NCBI GenBank assembly: GCA_019233755.1
Contig: JAFAMD010000018.1
Coordinates: 1 to 51,154 of the forward strand
Source of the DNA: Acidobacteriaceae bacterium
GTDB lineage: Bacteria > Acidobacteriota > Terriglobia > Bryobacterales > Bryobacteraceae
Direction of reading: 5' to 3'
Length of the DNA: 51,154 nt
The stretch's first letter is position 1. Every line of letters starts with the position of its first letter. The notes below the pieces were generated by a model that was not told the DNA's origin, searched no databases, and saw only the letters and a list, made by a program, of their open reading frames with translations. Positions 1 to 8,302 of this stretch are shown piece by piece. The position numbers and the translations under genes are program-made.

Positions 1-290
1 CGGCTACGACGCCAACGATGACCGATGTGTTCGATCTGAACCAGAAAGAGTGGACCTTCGAAGCGAAGCCGTCGGCAGTCCTGCTGAAGACAGACCTGCC
101 GCTTCCGGCGGCGGCTCGCGAGGCGGCGCAAAAGGGGCGTTCGGTTCCGATTTCGCACGATGCGCAGTATTGGGCGAAGAAGACGGCGGGATTCGATTTC
201 AGCGGAGAAGACCGGGTAGATGCGGATTTATTCAACCGGATTGTCTGGGAAGGGTTGATGCGGGGACCTTATCCCGCACGCGATTATTGA
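1..290 (+). CDS. C-terminal end of a phosphoesterase / alkaline-phosphatase-like protein (partial)
   Basis: The reading frame is open from the window edge (codons in phase with base 3) to a TGA at 288-290, so this is the last ~95 residues of a longer protein. The tail, with WAKKTAGFDFSGEDRVDAD followed by LFNRIVWEGL and a final PYPARDY, resembles the C-terminus of bacterial surface phosphoesterases in which a YncE-like beta-propeller is joined to an alkaline-phosphatase-superfamily domain; such proteins often end in a similar 'NRILW...PYP' block. That assignment is from memory of the family. No catalytic residue is inside the window. An ATG at 18 is probably internal. It is followed after 52 nt by the zinc-ribbon/PspC gene on the same strand. 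Confidence 0.5.
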   Translation, partial: ATTPTMTDVFDLNQKEWTFEAKPSAVLLKTDLPLPAAAREAAQKGRSVPISHDAQYWAKKTAGFDFSGEDRVDADLFNRIVWEGLMRGPYPARDY

Positions 291-342
291 GGAACTGCGC
301 GGGGTCGGATTGCGTTGTCCTGGTTGTAGCGGGAGGTTCGCA

Positions 343-663
343 ATGTTTTGCACGTCTTGTGGAACGGAGATGCCGGACGGATTCCGGTATTGCCCGCAGT
401 GCGGGGCAGCGATCGCGGGTCACGCGGAAGCGGCGAAGCGGCTGAGCAGGCCGCGCGATGACCGGAAAGTGGCCGGCGTCTGCTCGGGGATCGCGAGGTA
501 TTTGGGGATTGATGTCACGCTCGTGCGGGTTTTGGTCGTGGTGTTCACGATCTGGCCGCCGGGCGTGGGGTTGATTTTCTATGTCGTTTGCTGGTTTGTG
601 ATGCCGAACGATCCGTTGATGCTGCCGTCGGCGAAGGTTCAGGGAAATCAAGTGCGCGTGTAA
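343..663 (+). CDS. Zinc-ribbon + PspC domain membrane protein
   Basis: This is a 106-residue protein. Residues 1-25 form a double-CxxC zinc ribbon (CTSCG and CPQCG). Residues ~35-95 are a PspC domain: the block RDDRKVAGVCSGIARYLGID followed by a hydrophobic stretch with WPPGVG and a YVVCWFVMP end. PspC domains act at the inner membrane, classically in envelope-stress (phage-shock) responses; the zinc-ribbon/PspC combination is common in bacteria outside Proteobacteria and its role is unknown. ATG 343 was chosen because GGGAGG lies at 331-336, six bases before it. An in-frame TTG at 310 would add CPGC but has no ribosome-binding site. A strong intrinsic terminator follows, so the gene is probably the end of its transcript. 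Confidence 0.85.
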   Translation: MFCTSCGTEMPDGFRYCPQCGAAIAGHAEAAKRLSRPRDDRKVAGVCSGIARYLGIDVTLVRVLVVVFTIWPPGVGLIFYVVCWFVMPNDPLMLPSAKVQGNQVRV

Positions 664-672
664 GAGTGAGTG

Positions 673-710
673 GGGCAGACCATCGCCTTTTGTGGTCTGC
701 CCGTTTTTTT
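673..710 (+). terminator. Intrinsic terminator after the PspC gene
   Basis: A perfect 10-bp stem, GGGCAGACCA (673-682) with TGGTCTGCCC (693-702), encloses a 10-nt loop and is followed by G plus seven T (704-710). It begins 10 bp after the PspC stop. The T-tract is only on the plus strand, so it terminates plus-strand transcription and not the converging glycosyltransferase gene. Confidence 0.93.
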
Positions 711-743
711 CGAGCCTGCCATCGCCCTCAAACCCGCTGCTCT

Positions 744-2294
744 CTATCGTTCGGCCACCAGGATGATTTCGTAGGCGAAGAGGCCGGGGGCAATGACGTT
801 CAGGGCGCGCAGGAAGTGGCTCGCCAGGCGCAGAAGGCCGCTTTCGGGCCGCATGGGGATAACGCGTTCGACGGGAATGATGGTGAAGTGCGTCGCGGTA
901 ACACGGTAGCCGTATTTTTCAACCAGCTTCCGGATGGTCTTGGCGGTGAAGAAGCGCAGGTGCGACCAGTCCAGTATTCCGCGATCGCTGTATTGGAACA
1001 TTCCGAAGAGAACCATCAGCCGCACGGTGAAATTGACGCCGTTCGGCACGGAAAGAATCAGTTTGCCGCGAGGACCGATCAGGCGGCGGCAATCTTCGAG
1101 GAGCGCGGCGGGCTCGCGCAGGTGCTCCAGCCGGTCCAGCACGAGGATGCGGTCAAAGGCGCCGTCGGATTTGGGTGAGATGGGGGCAAGACCTTTTTCG
1201 AGATCCGTACGGACCACATTTTCATAGGCGCCGTCCGCGCAAGCCTTGGGATCGCTGTCGACGCCGGTTACCTGGTTCCTCGCACGGGCGAGATGGGCGC
1301 CGAACGCGCCGTCTCCGCACCCGACCTCGAGCACGCGCTGGCCGGTTCCAATCAGTCTGGATGCGTAGTAGTGCGAAGAATAGCGGCTGCGTTTAATGGC
1401 GTAGGGAACGAAGTACTCTTCGTACTCGGGATAGCTGCGGACGGCGCGCGAGGTTTCCGTATAACGGCGGACGGCGTGCACGATCGCCCGGGCGTACTTC
1501 ATGCCGTTGACCCGGCAGATTTCGTCGCCGTAGAAGGTCGGTATGGGCACTTCCTTGATACGGAAGTTCTGATGGTGCAGCTTGATGATGATTTCCGTAT
1601 CGAAGTGGAAATCGTTGGTTAGCTTGTCGAGCCTGATTTGCGCCAGCGCGTGGACGTTATACGCGCGGTAGCCGCTGTGAAATTCGGTGAGGTTGAGCCC
1701 CAGAGCGCGGTTTTCAAACACGGTCAGCAGACGGTTGCCGGCGTACTTGTATAGCGGCATGCCGCCCTTGAGCGGGCCGCCGAAATCCTTCATCATGCGC
1801 GAGCCGAAGACTGCATCCGCTTCTCCGCGAACCAGCGGCGCATACATATGCGAAAGGAGTTCGGGTGCGTATTGTCCATCGCCATGCAGAAGTACGACGA
1901 TGTCGAAACCCTGCTCAATGAAGTACCGGTAGCCGGCCTTCTGGTTCCCGCCGTACCCGAGATTCCGCGGATTCTTTAGGACACGCAGTTTCGGAAGGCG
2001 CGTCATCGCCTGGATGCCGACCGCCAGCTCATACGTCGCGTCGGAACTCGCGTCGTCAAAGACGACAACCTGTTCCACATTCCGCCAAACGTCCGGCGTA
2101 ATGCGCTTCAATACCCTGTCCAACGTTGTGATGGCGTTATACGCCACGATGAAGATGCCAATGCGCTTGCCGCAATTGTCGGCACGCTCCGGAGACTCCT
2201 CTAGCGCACTCTGGCGAAACTGCGGCAGCGGCTCGAAGGGGAGCGTGAGCCGAGGCAGTGTCTCGTGCGGAGGCGTAGCGGTCGGCAGGTTCAT
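744..2294 (-). CDS. Glycosyltransferase family 2 - SAM methyltransferase fusion
   Basis: This is a 516-residue two-domain protein. The N-terminal half (about 40-280) is a dolichol-phosphate-mannose-synthase-like GT2: RIGIFIVAYNAITTLDRVL, then the nucleotide-binding DDASSD, then LLHGDGQYAPE in place of the usual DGDGQ. The C-terminal half (about 315-475) is a class I methyltransferase with motif I VLEVGCGDGAFG and the acidic VDSDP at the end of strand 2. There are no transmembrane anchors at the end, unlike many DPM1-type enzymes. A role in modifying a lipid-linked or cell-surface glycan is inferred. It is the last gene of a minus-strand run after the Nramp-like transporter and a small CxxC protein, and it converges on the PspC terminator. 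The substrate cannot be read from the sequence. Confidence 0.85.
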   Translation of the reverse strand: MNLPTATPPHETLPRLTLPFEPLPQFRQSALEESPERADNCGKRIGIFIVAYNAITTLDRVLKRITPDVWRNVEQVVVFDDASSDATYELAVGIQAMTRLPKLRVLKNPRNLGYGGNQKAGYRYFIEQGFDIVVLLHGDGQYAPELLSHMYAPLVRGEADAVFGSRMMKDFGGPLKGGMPLYKYAGNRLLTVFENRALGLNLTEFHSGYRAYNVHALAQIRLDKLTNDFHFDTEIIIKLHHQNFRIKEVPIPTFYGDEICRVNGMKYARAIVHAVRRYTETSRAVRSYPEYEEYFVPYAIKRSRYSSHYYASRLIGTGQRVLEVGCGDGAFGAHLARARNQVTGVDSDPKACADGAYENVVRTDLEKGLAPISPKSDGAFDRILVLDRLEHLREPAALLEDCRRLIGPRGKLILSVPNGVNFTVRLMVLFGMFQYSDRGILDWSHLRFFTAKTIRKLVEKYGYRVTATHFTIIPVERVIPMRPESGLLRLASHFLRALNVIAPGLFAYEIILVAER

Positions 2295-2370
2295 CGATCG
2301 AGAAAACCGGGCTGCCGGTCTGCTCTAACCGATCGTAGCACCGCCACTAGCGTCAACGCTTAACTGGATA

Positions 2371-2553
2371 TTAAAGCTGCTTCACGCTTTGGGCGTCGAG
2401 CTTCAGCCAAGGCCATAGATGGAAACGCCGGTGACAGACGCAGCAGCGGCAGGGCTTTACGTGGAAACGAACAAAGAACGCGTCGTACCAGCGCCGGGTA
2501 GATTCGCGGAGGCGGGTCGAAAGGCAATGGGGGCACATAGCTGCTAAATGCAT
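2371..2553 (-). CDS. Small CxxC zinc-finger-like protein
   Basis: This is a 60-residue basic protein with two Cys pairs, CPHC near the N-terminus and CRCCVC about 28 residues later, followed by HRRFH. That is the layout of a small zinc ribbon. Similar short Cys/Arg-rich proteins occur in Acidobacteria, but I cannot name a family. The start is uncertain: ATG 2553 gives MHLAAMCPHC and ATG 2537 gives MCPHC; neither has a clear Shine-Dalgarno sequence. It lies 33 bp downstream of the Nramp-like gene on the same strand, so co-transcription is likely. Spurious ORFs of this length occur in GC-rich DNA; the symmetric Cys pairs are the only support. Confidence 0.5.
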   Translation of the reverse strand: MHLAAMCPHCLSTRLRESTRRWYDAFFVRFHVKPCRCCVCHRRFHLWPWLKLDAQSVKQL

Positions 2554-2586
2554 GTGCGCGCGCGGAGCCTTTTCTCGGGGTCGGGT

Positions 2587-3882
2587 TTATCCCATGACCT
2601 GGTTGTAGACAAACATGCAGGAGAGAACGATCATGATGGCCGCAGTCGCCCAGGCGATTGCGTTCTGCCAGCGTTTGTTTTTGAACGCGCCCATGAGCCG
2701 GGGCCGGTTGACCAGCAGAAGCATATAAACCAGCACGAATGGCAGCAGCATTCCATTCACAACCTGCGAGTAAAGGATGAGTTTGATCTGCAGGCGGTTC
2801 GGAATGAGCAAAACGGATGCGGCTCCTCCGCCGATCAGCAGGCTATACAGCCAGTAGAAGATGGGCGCTTCCGAGAACCGCTTGTCTATACCTGATTCGA
2901 AGCCCAGTCCTTCGCAGATGTTGTAGGACGTTGCAAGCGGAAGGATCGCGGCGGAAAGCAGCGAGGCGTTGATCAGACCGACAGCGAACAATAGGTACGC
3001 GAACTTGCCTGCAAACGGCCTTAGAGCGACCGCCGCATCAGCGGCCTGCGTCAGTTCCGTATGGCCGCCGGCTTTGTAAATCGTTGCACCGCAAGCGATG
3101 ACAATAAAAAATGCGATCACATCGGTGAAGATACAGCCCAGGATGACGTCGAGGCGGCAAAGCCCGTAGTGACGGGCATCCACACCCTTTTCCACCACCG
3201 ACGCCTGCAGATAAAACTGCATCCAGGGAGTAATGGTGGTCCCAATCAGCCCGACGATTACAGCCAGGTAAGCGGGATTGCTGCTGAACGTCGGGATGAA
3301 GGTTTGTTTGATAGCACGATCCCAGTTCGGTTTGGCGAGAAAAGCGGAAATCGGGTAGGCGAAGTAGATGAGGGACGCAATAATCAGAATTCGCTCTACC
3401 GGTTTGTAGCGGCCGCGCACGACGACACCCCAAACAAGCGCCGCTCCCAGCGGAACCACGATGTATTTCGTCACGCCAAAGATAGCCATGCCCGACGCGA
3501 GGCCGGCAAATTCGGCCACGATGTTGCCGAAATCGGCCAGACCGAGGACAACCATGGTGAAAAACGTCGCGCGCAGGCCGAATTCCTCGCGGATGAGATC
3601 CGAAAGGCCCTTGCCGGTGATTGCGCCCATGCGCGCTGCCATTTCCTGGACGACAATCAGCGCGATCGTGGTGGGAATCAGGGTCCAAAGCAGGGTGTAG
3701 CCAAACTGCGCTCCCGCCTGAGAATAGGTGAGGATGCCGCCCGGGTCATTATCGACGTTGGCGGTTATGAATCCCGGGCCCAGGACCGCCAGAAATGCAA
3801 TAAGACGGGCACCGATGAGGGCGAATGGCGATCTTCTGCGAATGGCGGCTTGAATCATGCTCGGCGAAAGTCGAACTCCCAT
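2587..3882 (-). CDS. Divergent Nramp-family metal ion transporter
   Basis: This is a 431-residue inner-membrane protein with about 11 transmembrane segments and the Nramp (SLC11) fold. Family marks include GPGFITA before TM1, QEMAARMG after TM2 and the GKGLSDLIREEFG loop. Nramp proteins import divalent metals with protons. The two metal-site motifs are changed: TM1 reads NDPGG where canonical Mn/Fe transporters have DPGN, and TM6 reads TPWMQFYL where they have MPH. It therefore belongs to an Nramp-related side clade and its ion (Mn, Fe, Mg or other) cannot be assumed; for this reason mntH is not used. ATG 3882 has no obvious ribosome-binding site; ATG 3858 is an alternative. It is divergent from the GH57 gene. 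Confidence 0.88.
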   Translation of the reverse strand: MGVRLSPSMIQAAIRRRSPFALIGARLIAFLAVLGPGFITANVDNDPGGILTYSQAGAQFGYTLLWTLIPTTIALIVVQEMAARMGAITGKGLSDLIREEFGLRATFFTMVVLGLADFGNIVAEFAGLASGMAIFGVTKYIVVPLGAALVWGVVVRGRYKPVERILIIASLIYFAYPISAFLAKPNWDRAIKQTFIPTFSSNPAYLAVIVGLIGTTITPWMQFYLQASVVEKGVDARHYGLCRLDVILGCIFTDVIAFFIVIACGATIYKAGGHTELTQAADAAVALRPFAGKFAYLLFAVGLINASLLSAAILPLATSYNICEGLGFESGIDKRFSEAPIFYWLYSLLIGGGAASVLLIPNRLQIKLILYSQVVNGMLLPFVLVYMLLLVNRPRLMGAFKNKRWQNAIAWATAAIMIVLSCMFVYNQVMG

Positions 3883-3972
3883 TGTGGATCACGCGGCTGA
3901 TTACGCACATTTCAGACAACTTAATTGAGCTGTAATGCTTACGGAATATCCAGGATCTACGGTGTATCCCAG

Positions 3973-6135
3973 ATGCCGCGTATTCGCCTTTGCTTTCTCT
4001 GGCACATGCACCAGCCGTTCTATAAGGACCTGGTATCCGGAGAGTACCGTCTGCCATGGGCGCGGTTGCACGCCCTGAAAGACTACTTCGGGATGGTCAA
4101 GATTCTGGAGGACTTCCCGGAGATTCGCCAAACCTTCAACCTGGTTCCCTCGCTGGTAATGCAAATTGAGGACTACGCTACGGGCCAGGCTTCCGACCCG
4201 TTTCTCCGCCTGGCGTTAAAGCCGGCGGACGAATTGAGCGAGAATGACAAGGAGTTCGTTCTCCGTTACTTTTTCCAAGCGAACGAACAGCATCACATTA
4301 ACCGGTACCCCCGCTACGCCGAGCTTTTCCGCGTGATGAAGGAAACCGAGCATAACCCCGCGCGGGCAATGCCCAGGTTTGATGCACAAATGCTGCGCGA
4401 CCTGCAGGTTCTGTCACAACTCGCGTGGTTCGACGAAGAGTACCTCCGCAAGGATCCCGATATCAGGGCTCTCGCCGAGAAAGGCCGGGACTACAATCTC
4501 GATGACCAGGCTCTGCTCGGTTCGAAGCAGAAGCAGGCCATGCGCAACGTGCTGGCGGTTTACAAAGAATTTGCAGACCGCGACCAGATTGAGTTGTCGG
4601 CATCCGCGTTGTACCATCCCATCCTGCCGCTTGTTTGCGATTCGAATATTGCATACGTTTCGCACCCGTACATTGCGCTGCCCTCACAATTCGCCTACCC
4701 GGCCGATGCCGAGGAGCAGGTGAAGCGAGCGCGGCTGTTCTTCAAGGAAAAGTTCGGGGTGGCGCCGGCCGGATTTTGGCCGTCCGAGGGATCGGTGTCG
4801 GACGAAACCCTTCGGATCGCCGCCCGCGCCGGCTTCAAGTGGATGGCATCCGATGACGCGGTTCTTGCCCGGACAATCCACCCGGATGCCGCGCCGGAGG
4901 AGGTCAAATGGGCCCAGCCGGACGAGATGTACCGGCCCTATCGCTGGCGGCAAGATCCCGACGAGATCAGTATTCTGTTCCGCGACCACATCTTGAGTGA
5001 TCTGATCGGCTTCATCTATTCGCGCATGGAGCTCGATCAGGCGGTAGATCACTTTTTAACCTATGTGAGGGAAAACTGCGCTACCATTCTCGGCGCCGGC
5101 AAGGATGCGGTGGTCCCGATCATCCTGGATGGCGAGAACGCCTGGGAAAACTATGCCGAAAACGGCAGGCCATTCCTGACCGAGTTGTACAAGAGAATTT
5201 CCGAGGACCCGAAACTGATTGCGGTGACGATCTCAGAGGCGCTGAACGCGATGCCTCCGCGTCCGCTGGCGCGTGTGTTTCCGGGATCGTGGATCGATGC
5301 GAACTTCGACCTCTGGATTGGAGCAGAAGAAGATAACTGCGCGTGGGATGTGCTGCTCCAGGCGCGCCGGAAATATGACGAAGTTCTGTCGTCGGCCAAA
5401 GCCTCAGCCCTTCCGAAAGCGGACAAGCAAACCGCCTGGGAGGAGCTCATGATTGCCGAAGGCAGTGATTGGTGCTGGTGGTATGGCCCGGAACACTGGT
5501 CGGTTAACAGGTCCGATTTCGATCAGCTTTACCGCGATCATCTGGCAAACGTTTATCGCCTGCTTCAGGAGGAAGTACCTGCAGAATTAGGCCAACCGCT
5601 CTTCAAACAAGCGCAAACAGTGTTGAATGAGCCGCCAAGCGCGCTGATTCAACCCATCGTCGACGGCAAGCTCTCGTTTCGACAGGAGTGGCAGGGCGCA
5701 GGGCGATACAAGATCGACGTCCGCTCGGGCGCCATGCACAGCCGGCGCCCGTTAGCGCACGAACTACACTACGGCTCAGACGGCCAGAGCATTTTCTTCC
5801 GTTTGGACGTAGCCGATCGGACGGCAAGCGCCGCCGGATTTGAATTCCGGCTCAAAATCCGGAACAGCGCCGACGAAAGCTTTCACCTGGACATTTCAGC
5901 CGAAGCCCCAGATTCGCTAAAAATAGATTCAAACCTGCCGGAGGGGGCGGCATCAGCCGCTATGGAGGACATCTGCGAGCTGCGGATTTCGATGAGCGCC
6001 CTGCACGTTCGCCCTGGCGATCCGATTTTTGTGAGCCTGGCGGTCTATCACAACGGGTTGCCCGTGGCCGCCCTGCCACCTACCGGCGAGTTGCATCTGC
6101 AGTGCAGCCCGATGATGATGACGTTTGCCTTTTGA
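3973..6135 (+). CDS. Glycoside hydrolase family 57 protein (amylase/amylopullulanase-like)
   Basis: This is a 720-residue cytoplasmic enzyme with no signal peptide. GH57 motif 1 is at the start (LWHMHQPFY, residues 9-17). The nucleophile motif is GFWPSEGSVSDE, with Glu272. The acid/base motif is IILDGENAWENY, with Asp386. The C-terminal third (about 530-720) is a beta-rich region typical of the longer GH57 proteins. GH57 enzymes act on alpha-glucans (hydrolysis, disproportionation or branching). The exact activity is not fixed by these motifs, though the long C-terminal region fits the amylopullulanase/alpha-amylase group. ATG 3973 fits the family N-terminus; an in-frame TTG at 3925 would add 16 residues unlike the family. 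Glycogen or maltodextrin metabolism is inferred. Confidence 0.88.
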   Translation: MPRIRLCFLWHMHQPFYKDLVSGEYRLPWARLHALKDYFGMVKILEDFPEIRQTFNLVPSLVMQIEDYATGQASDPFLRLALKPADELSENDKEFVLRYFFQANEQHHINRYPRYAELFRVMKETEHNPARAMPRFDAQMLRDLQVLSQLAWFDEEYLRKDPDIRALAEKGRDYNLDDQALLGSKQKQAMRNVLAVYKEFADRDQIELSASALYHPILPLVCDSNIAYVSHPYIALPSQFAYPADAEEQVKRARLFFKEKFGVAPAGFWPSEGSVSDETLRIAARAGFKWMASDDAVLARTIHPDAAPEEVKWAQPDEMYRPYRWRQDPDEISILFRDHILSDLIGFIYSRMELDQAVDHFLTYVRENCATILGAGKDAVVPIILDGENAWENYAENGRPFLTELYKRISEDPKLIAVTISEALNAMPPRPLARVFPGSWIDANFDLWIGAEEDNCAWDVLLQARRKYDEVLSSAKASALPKADKQTAWEELMIAEGSDWCWWYGPEHWSVNRSDFDQLYRDHLANVYRLLQEEVPAELGQPLFKQAQTVLNEPPSALIQPIVDGKLSFRQEWQGAGRYKIDVRSGAMHSRRPLAHELHYGSDGQSIFFRLDVADRTASAAGFEFRLKIRNSADESFHLDISAEAPDSLKIDSNLPEGAASAAMEDICELRISMSALHVRPGDPIFVSLAVYHNGLPVAALPPTGELHLQCSPMMMTFAF

Positions 6136-6155
6136 GCCTGTTCGAATCGCCCGGC

Positions 6156-8252
6156 TTAATTAGCCGCCGAGGACTTCGGCACGTCCGGTATGGGCTTCGT
6201 GTACTGGTTCAACCAGTCGATCACCGTCGCATACCAGAACTGGCTGTTTTGAGGCTTCAAGATCCAGTGCCCTTCATCCGGGAATTGGACCATCTTTGAC
6301 GGAACCTTGTTCTCCTGAAGCGCAGTGAAAAGCTGCTGCCCTTGTCCGATGGGAACGCGGAAGTCGATTTCCCCATGCGTAACCAGGGTCGGGGTCTTAA
6401 AATTTTTCACGTAACTGCTCGGCGACCATTTTTCGTACTGCTCCGAGTTCTCCCAATAGAAGCCCTGGAACTCCCACTTCGGGAACCAGAGTTCCTCGGT
6501 CGTGCCCATCTCGCTGCGCAGGTCGAAAACCCCGGCGTGCGACACCAGCGCCCGGAAACGGTCCGTATGCCCGAGAATCCAGTCGATCATGTATCCGCCA
6601 TAGGAAGCCCCCGCGGCTGCCATGCGGTCCTTGTCGACGTACGGCAGGTTGCTGACGTAGTCGACAGTCGCCATGATGTCGTCATACGCCCGGCCGCCCC
6701 AGTCTCCATTCACCGCATCCGTAAAGTTCTGGCCGTAGCCGGTTGAGCCATGCGGATTCGGCAGGACAACCACGTAGCCGGAACCCGCGAACACCTGGGC
6801 GTTCCAGCGGTAGCTCCAGGATTCGCCCCAGTCGCCCTCCGGTCCGCCATGGATCGCGAAAAGTACCGGATACTTGTTCGCCGGATTGAAGCCGGGCGGC
6901 TTGACGACGACGCTCTCGATCTTGGCGCCGTCTGCTCCATCCACTGAAATCCTCTCGAGCGGCGTCAACGCGTAACTATCCAGAAGCGCATCATTCAGAT
7001 GCGTCAAGGCAACGCCGTTTCCGCCCTTCGACTCGGCCTTCATGATCTCAGCGGGCCTCGAACCGCTTTGCTCGCTGAAAATCATGGTCTTGTCGTCGCT
7101 GGTGAACTGAACCGAACCGACGGAAGTGGGACCCTGTGCGATCGTCCTGATCGACCCGCCCGTCACGGGAATCATTAACAGCGGGTTCGTGCCGTGGTCG
7201 TCGGTCGTGAAGAAAATCCGCTTGGAATCGTGCGACCAGGTATAGGATTCCACCCAGCGATCCAGCGAGTCCGCGAGCGTATTCACCTGGCCGCTCTCGA
7301 GATCCATGATGGCGAGCCGCCATTGATCGCTCTCATAACCTCCGCGCTGCTGAGTCCTATAGGCCAGGTACTTGCCGTCCGGAGAATAAACAGGCCCCTC
7401 GTCCGCCCCGGGATTCGTGGTGATGCGCTTCGCTGGTCCGCCCGCGGCCGGCACCGTAAACAGATCGGAATTGGTGCTGGTGGCAAGATCGGGATCGGTG
7501 TTCGCAACGTACGTAACCTGCGTACTGTCCGGCGAAAAGGCATAAGCCTCAAGGCTGCCAAGGGAGAACGGAGGTGTGTTGAGATCGCCGGGCGTGAGAT
7601 CGCGAACTCCAGCAGCGCCGTCAATCGATTGAATCAACAGATGTTGGCGACGGTTGCCCTGATACTGTGTCCAGTGCCGGTAAAACAGCGCGTGAAAGAC
7701 CCGCGCGTGCATCTTCGAGGCGGAATCCGCATCGAACTTTGATTTGTTGCACGCGGCATCGTACCCGACGCCGGGAGCGGCATTCGCCGCTGAGCAACCG
7801 GGATACACGTCGCTGGTAAACAGAATCAACTTGCCGTCCGGCGAAACCGTTACCCCGTCGGCTCCCGTGGGCAGGTTTGTCAGTTCCTTCGCATCGGTTC
7901 CATCGGGGTTCATCGACCAGATTTGCGAGCCGTTCACGCGATCGGAAACGAACAGGATGCGCTTCGAATCAGGCATCCAGCGAGGACGGACGTTCGTCAT
8001 GCCTTCGCTGGTGATCTGCTTCGCCGGCGCACCGCCGTCTACCGGAACAACGTAGATCTGAGCGGGCTTGGTGTTGTTCGGCATGTCGACGGTCTGCACG
8101 GTGAACGCCACGGTCTTGCCATCGGGCGAAAGCTGCGGGTCGTCGATGCGGGCAATCCGCATCATCGCGTCGAAGGTGAAAGGAGCCTTGACAGGCGCCG
8201 CGGATAACCATACCGCGCCTGCAAGGAAAGCGCACAGCGCGCCGCTTCGCAT
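6156..8252 (-). CDS. Secreted S9 family peptidase (prolyl oligopeptidase / acylaminoacyl-peptidase type)
   Basis: This is a 698-residue protein with an N-terminal signal peptide (hydrophobic LCAFLAGAVWLSAAP). Residues ~25-420 are a WD40/TolB-like beta-propeller with repeated 'SPDGK' blades. Residues ~430-690 are an alpha/beta-hydrolase domain with nucleophile GASYGGYM, acid in THGEIDFRVP and His in PDEGHW, so the triad is intact. The S9C layout indicates a dipeptidyl- or acylaminoacyl-peptidase working in the periplasm on oligopeptides. It converges on the GH57 gene with 20 bp between stops. A second enzyme of the same superfamily is at 49-51 kb. Confidence 0.93.
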   Translation of the reverse strand: MRSGALCAFLAGAVWLSAAPVKAPFTFDAMMRIARIDDPQLSPDGKTVAFTVQTVDMPNNTKPAQIYVVPVDGGAPAKQITSEGMTNVRPRWMPDSKRILFVSDRVNGSQIWSMNPDGTDAKELTNLPTGADGVTVSPDGKLILFTSDVYPGCSAANAAPGVGYDAACNKSKFDADSASKMHARVFHALFYRHWTQYQGNRRQHLLIQSIDGAAGVRDLTPGDLNTPPFSLGSLEAYAFSPDSTQVTYVANTDPDLATSTNSDLFTVPAAGGPAKRITTNPGADEGPVYSPDGKYLAYRTQQRGGYESDQWRLAIMDLESGQVNTLADSLDRWVESYTWSHDSKRIFFTTDDHGTNPLLMIPVTGGSIRTIAQGPTSVGSVQFTSDDKTMIFSEQSGSRPAEIMKAESKGGNGVALTHLNDALLDSYALTPLERISVDGADGAKIESVVVKPPGFNPANKYPVLFAIHGGPEGDWGESWSYRWNAQVFAGSGYVVVLPNPHGSTGYGQNFTDAVNGDWGGRAYDDIMATVDYVSNLPYVDKDRMAAAGASYGGYMIDWILGHTDRFRALVSHAGVFDLRSEMGTTEELWFPKWEFQGFYWENSEQYEKWSPSSYVKNFKTPTLVTHGEIDFRVPIGQGQQLFTALQENKVPSKMVQFPDEGHWILKPQNSQFWYATVIDWLNQYTKPIPDVPKSSAAN

Positions 8253-8302
8253 CTCTACATTCTATCGGCGTGACGTGGTCTACTGCGGAGGAGCCTTTCA
8301 CG

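Noticed and set aside
3061..3900. 279-codon open frame opposite the Nramp-like gene
   Set aside because: Antisense frame of a real transporter gene in GC-rich DNA; composition rich in Arg/Gly/Asp with no family motif.
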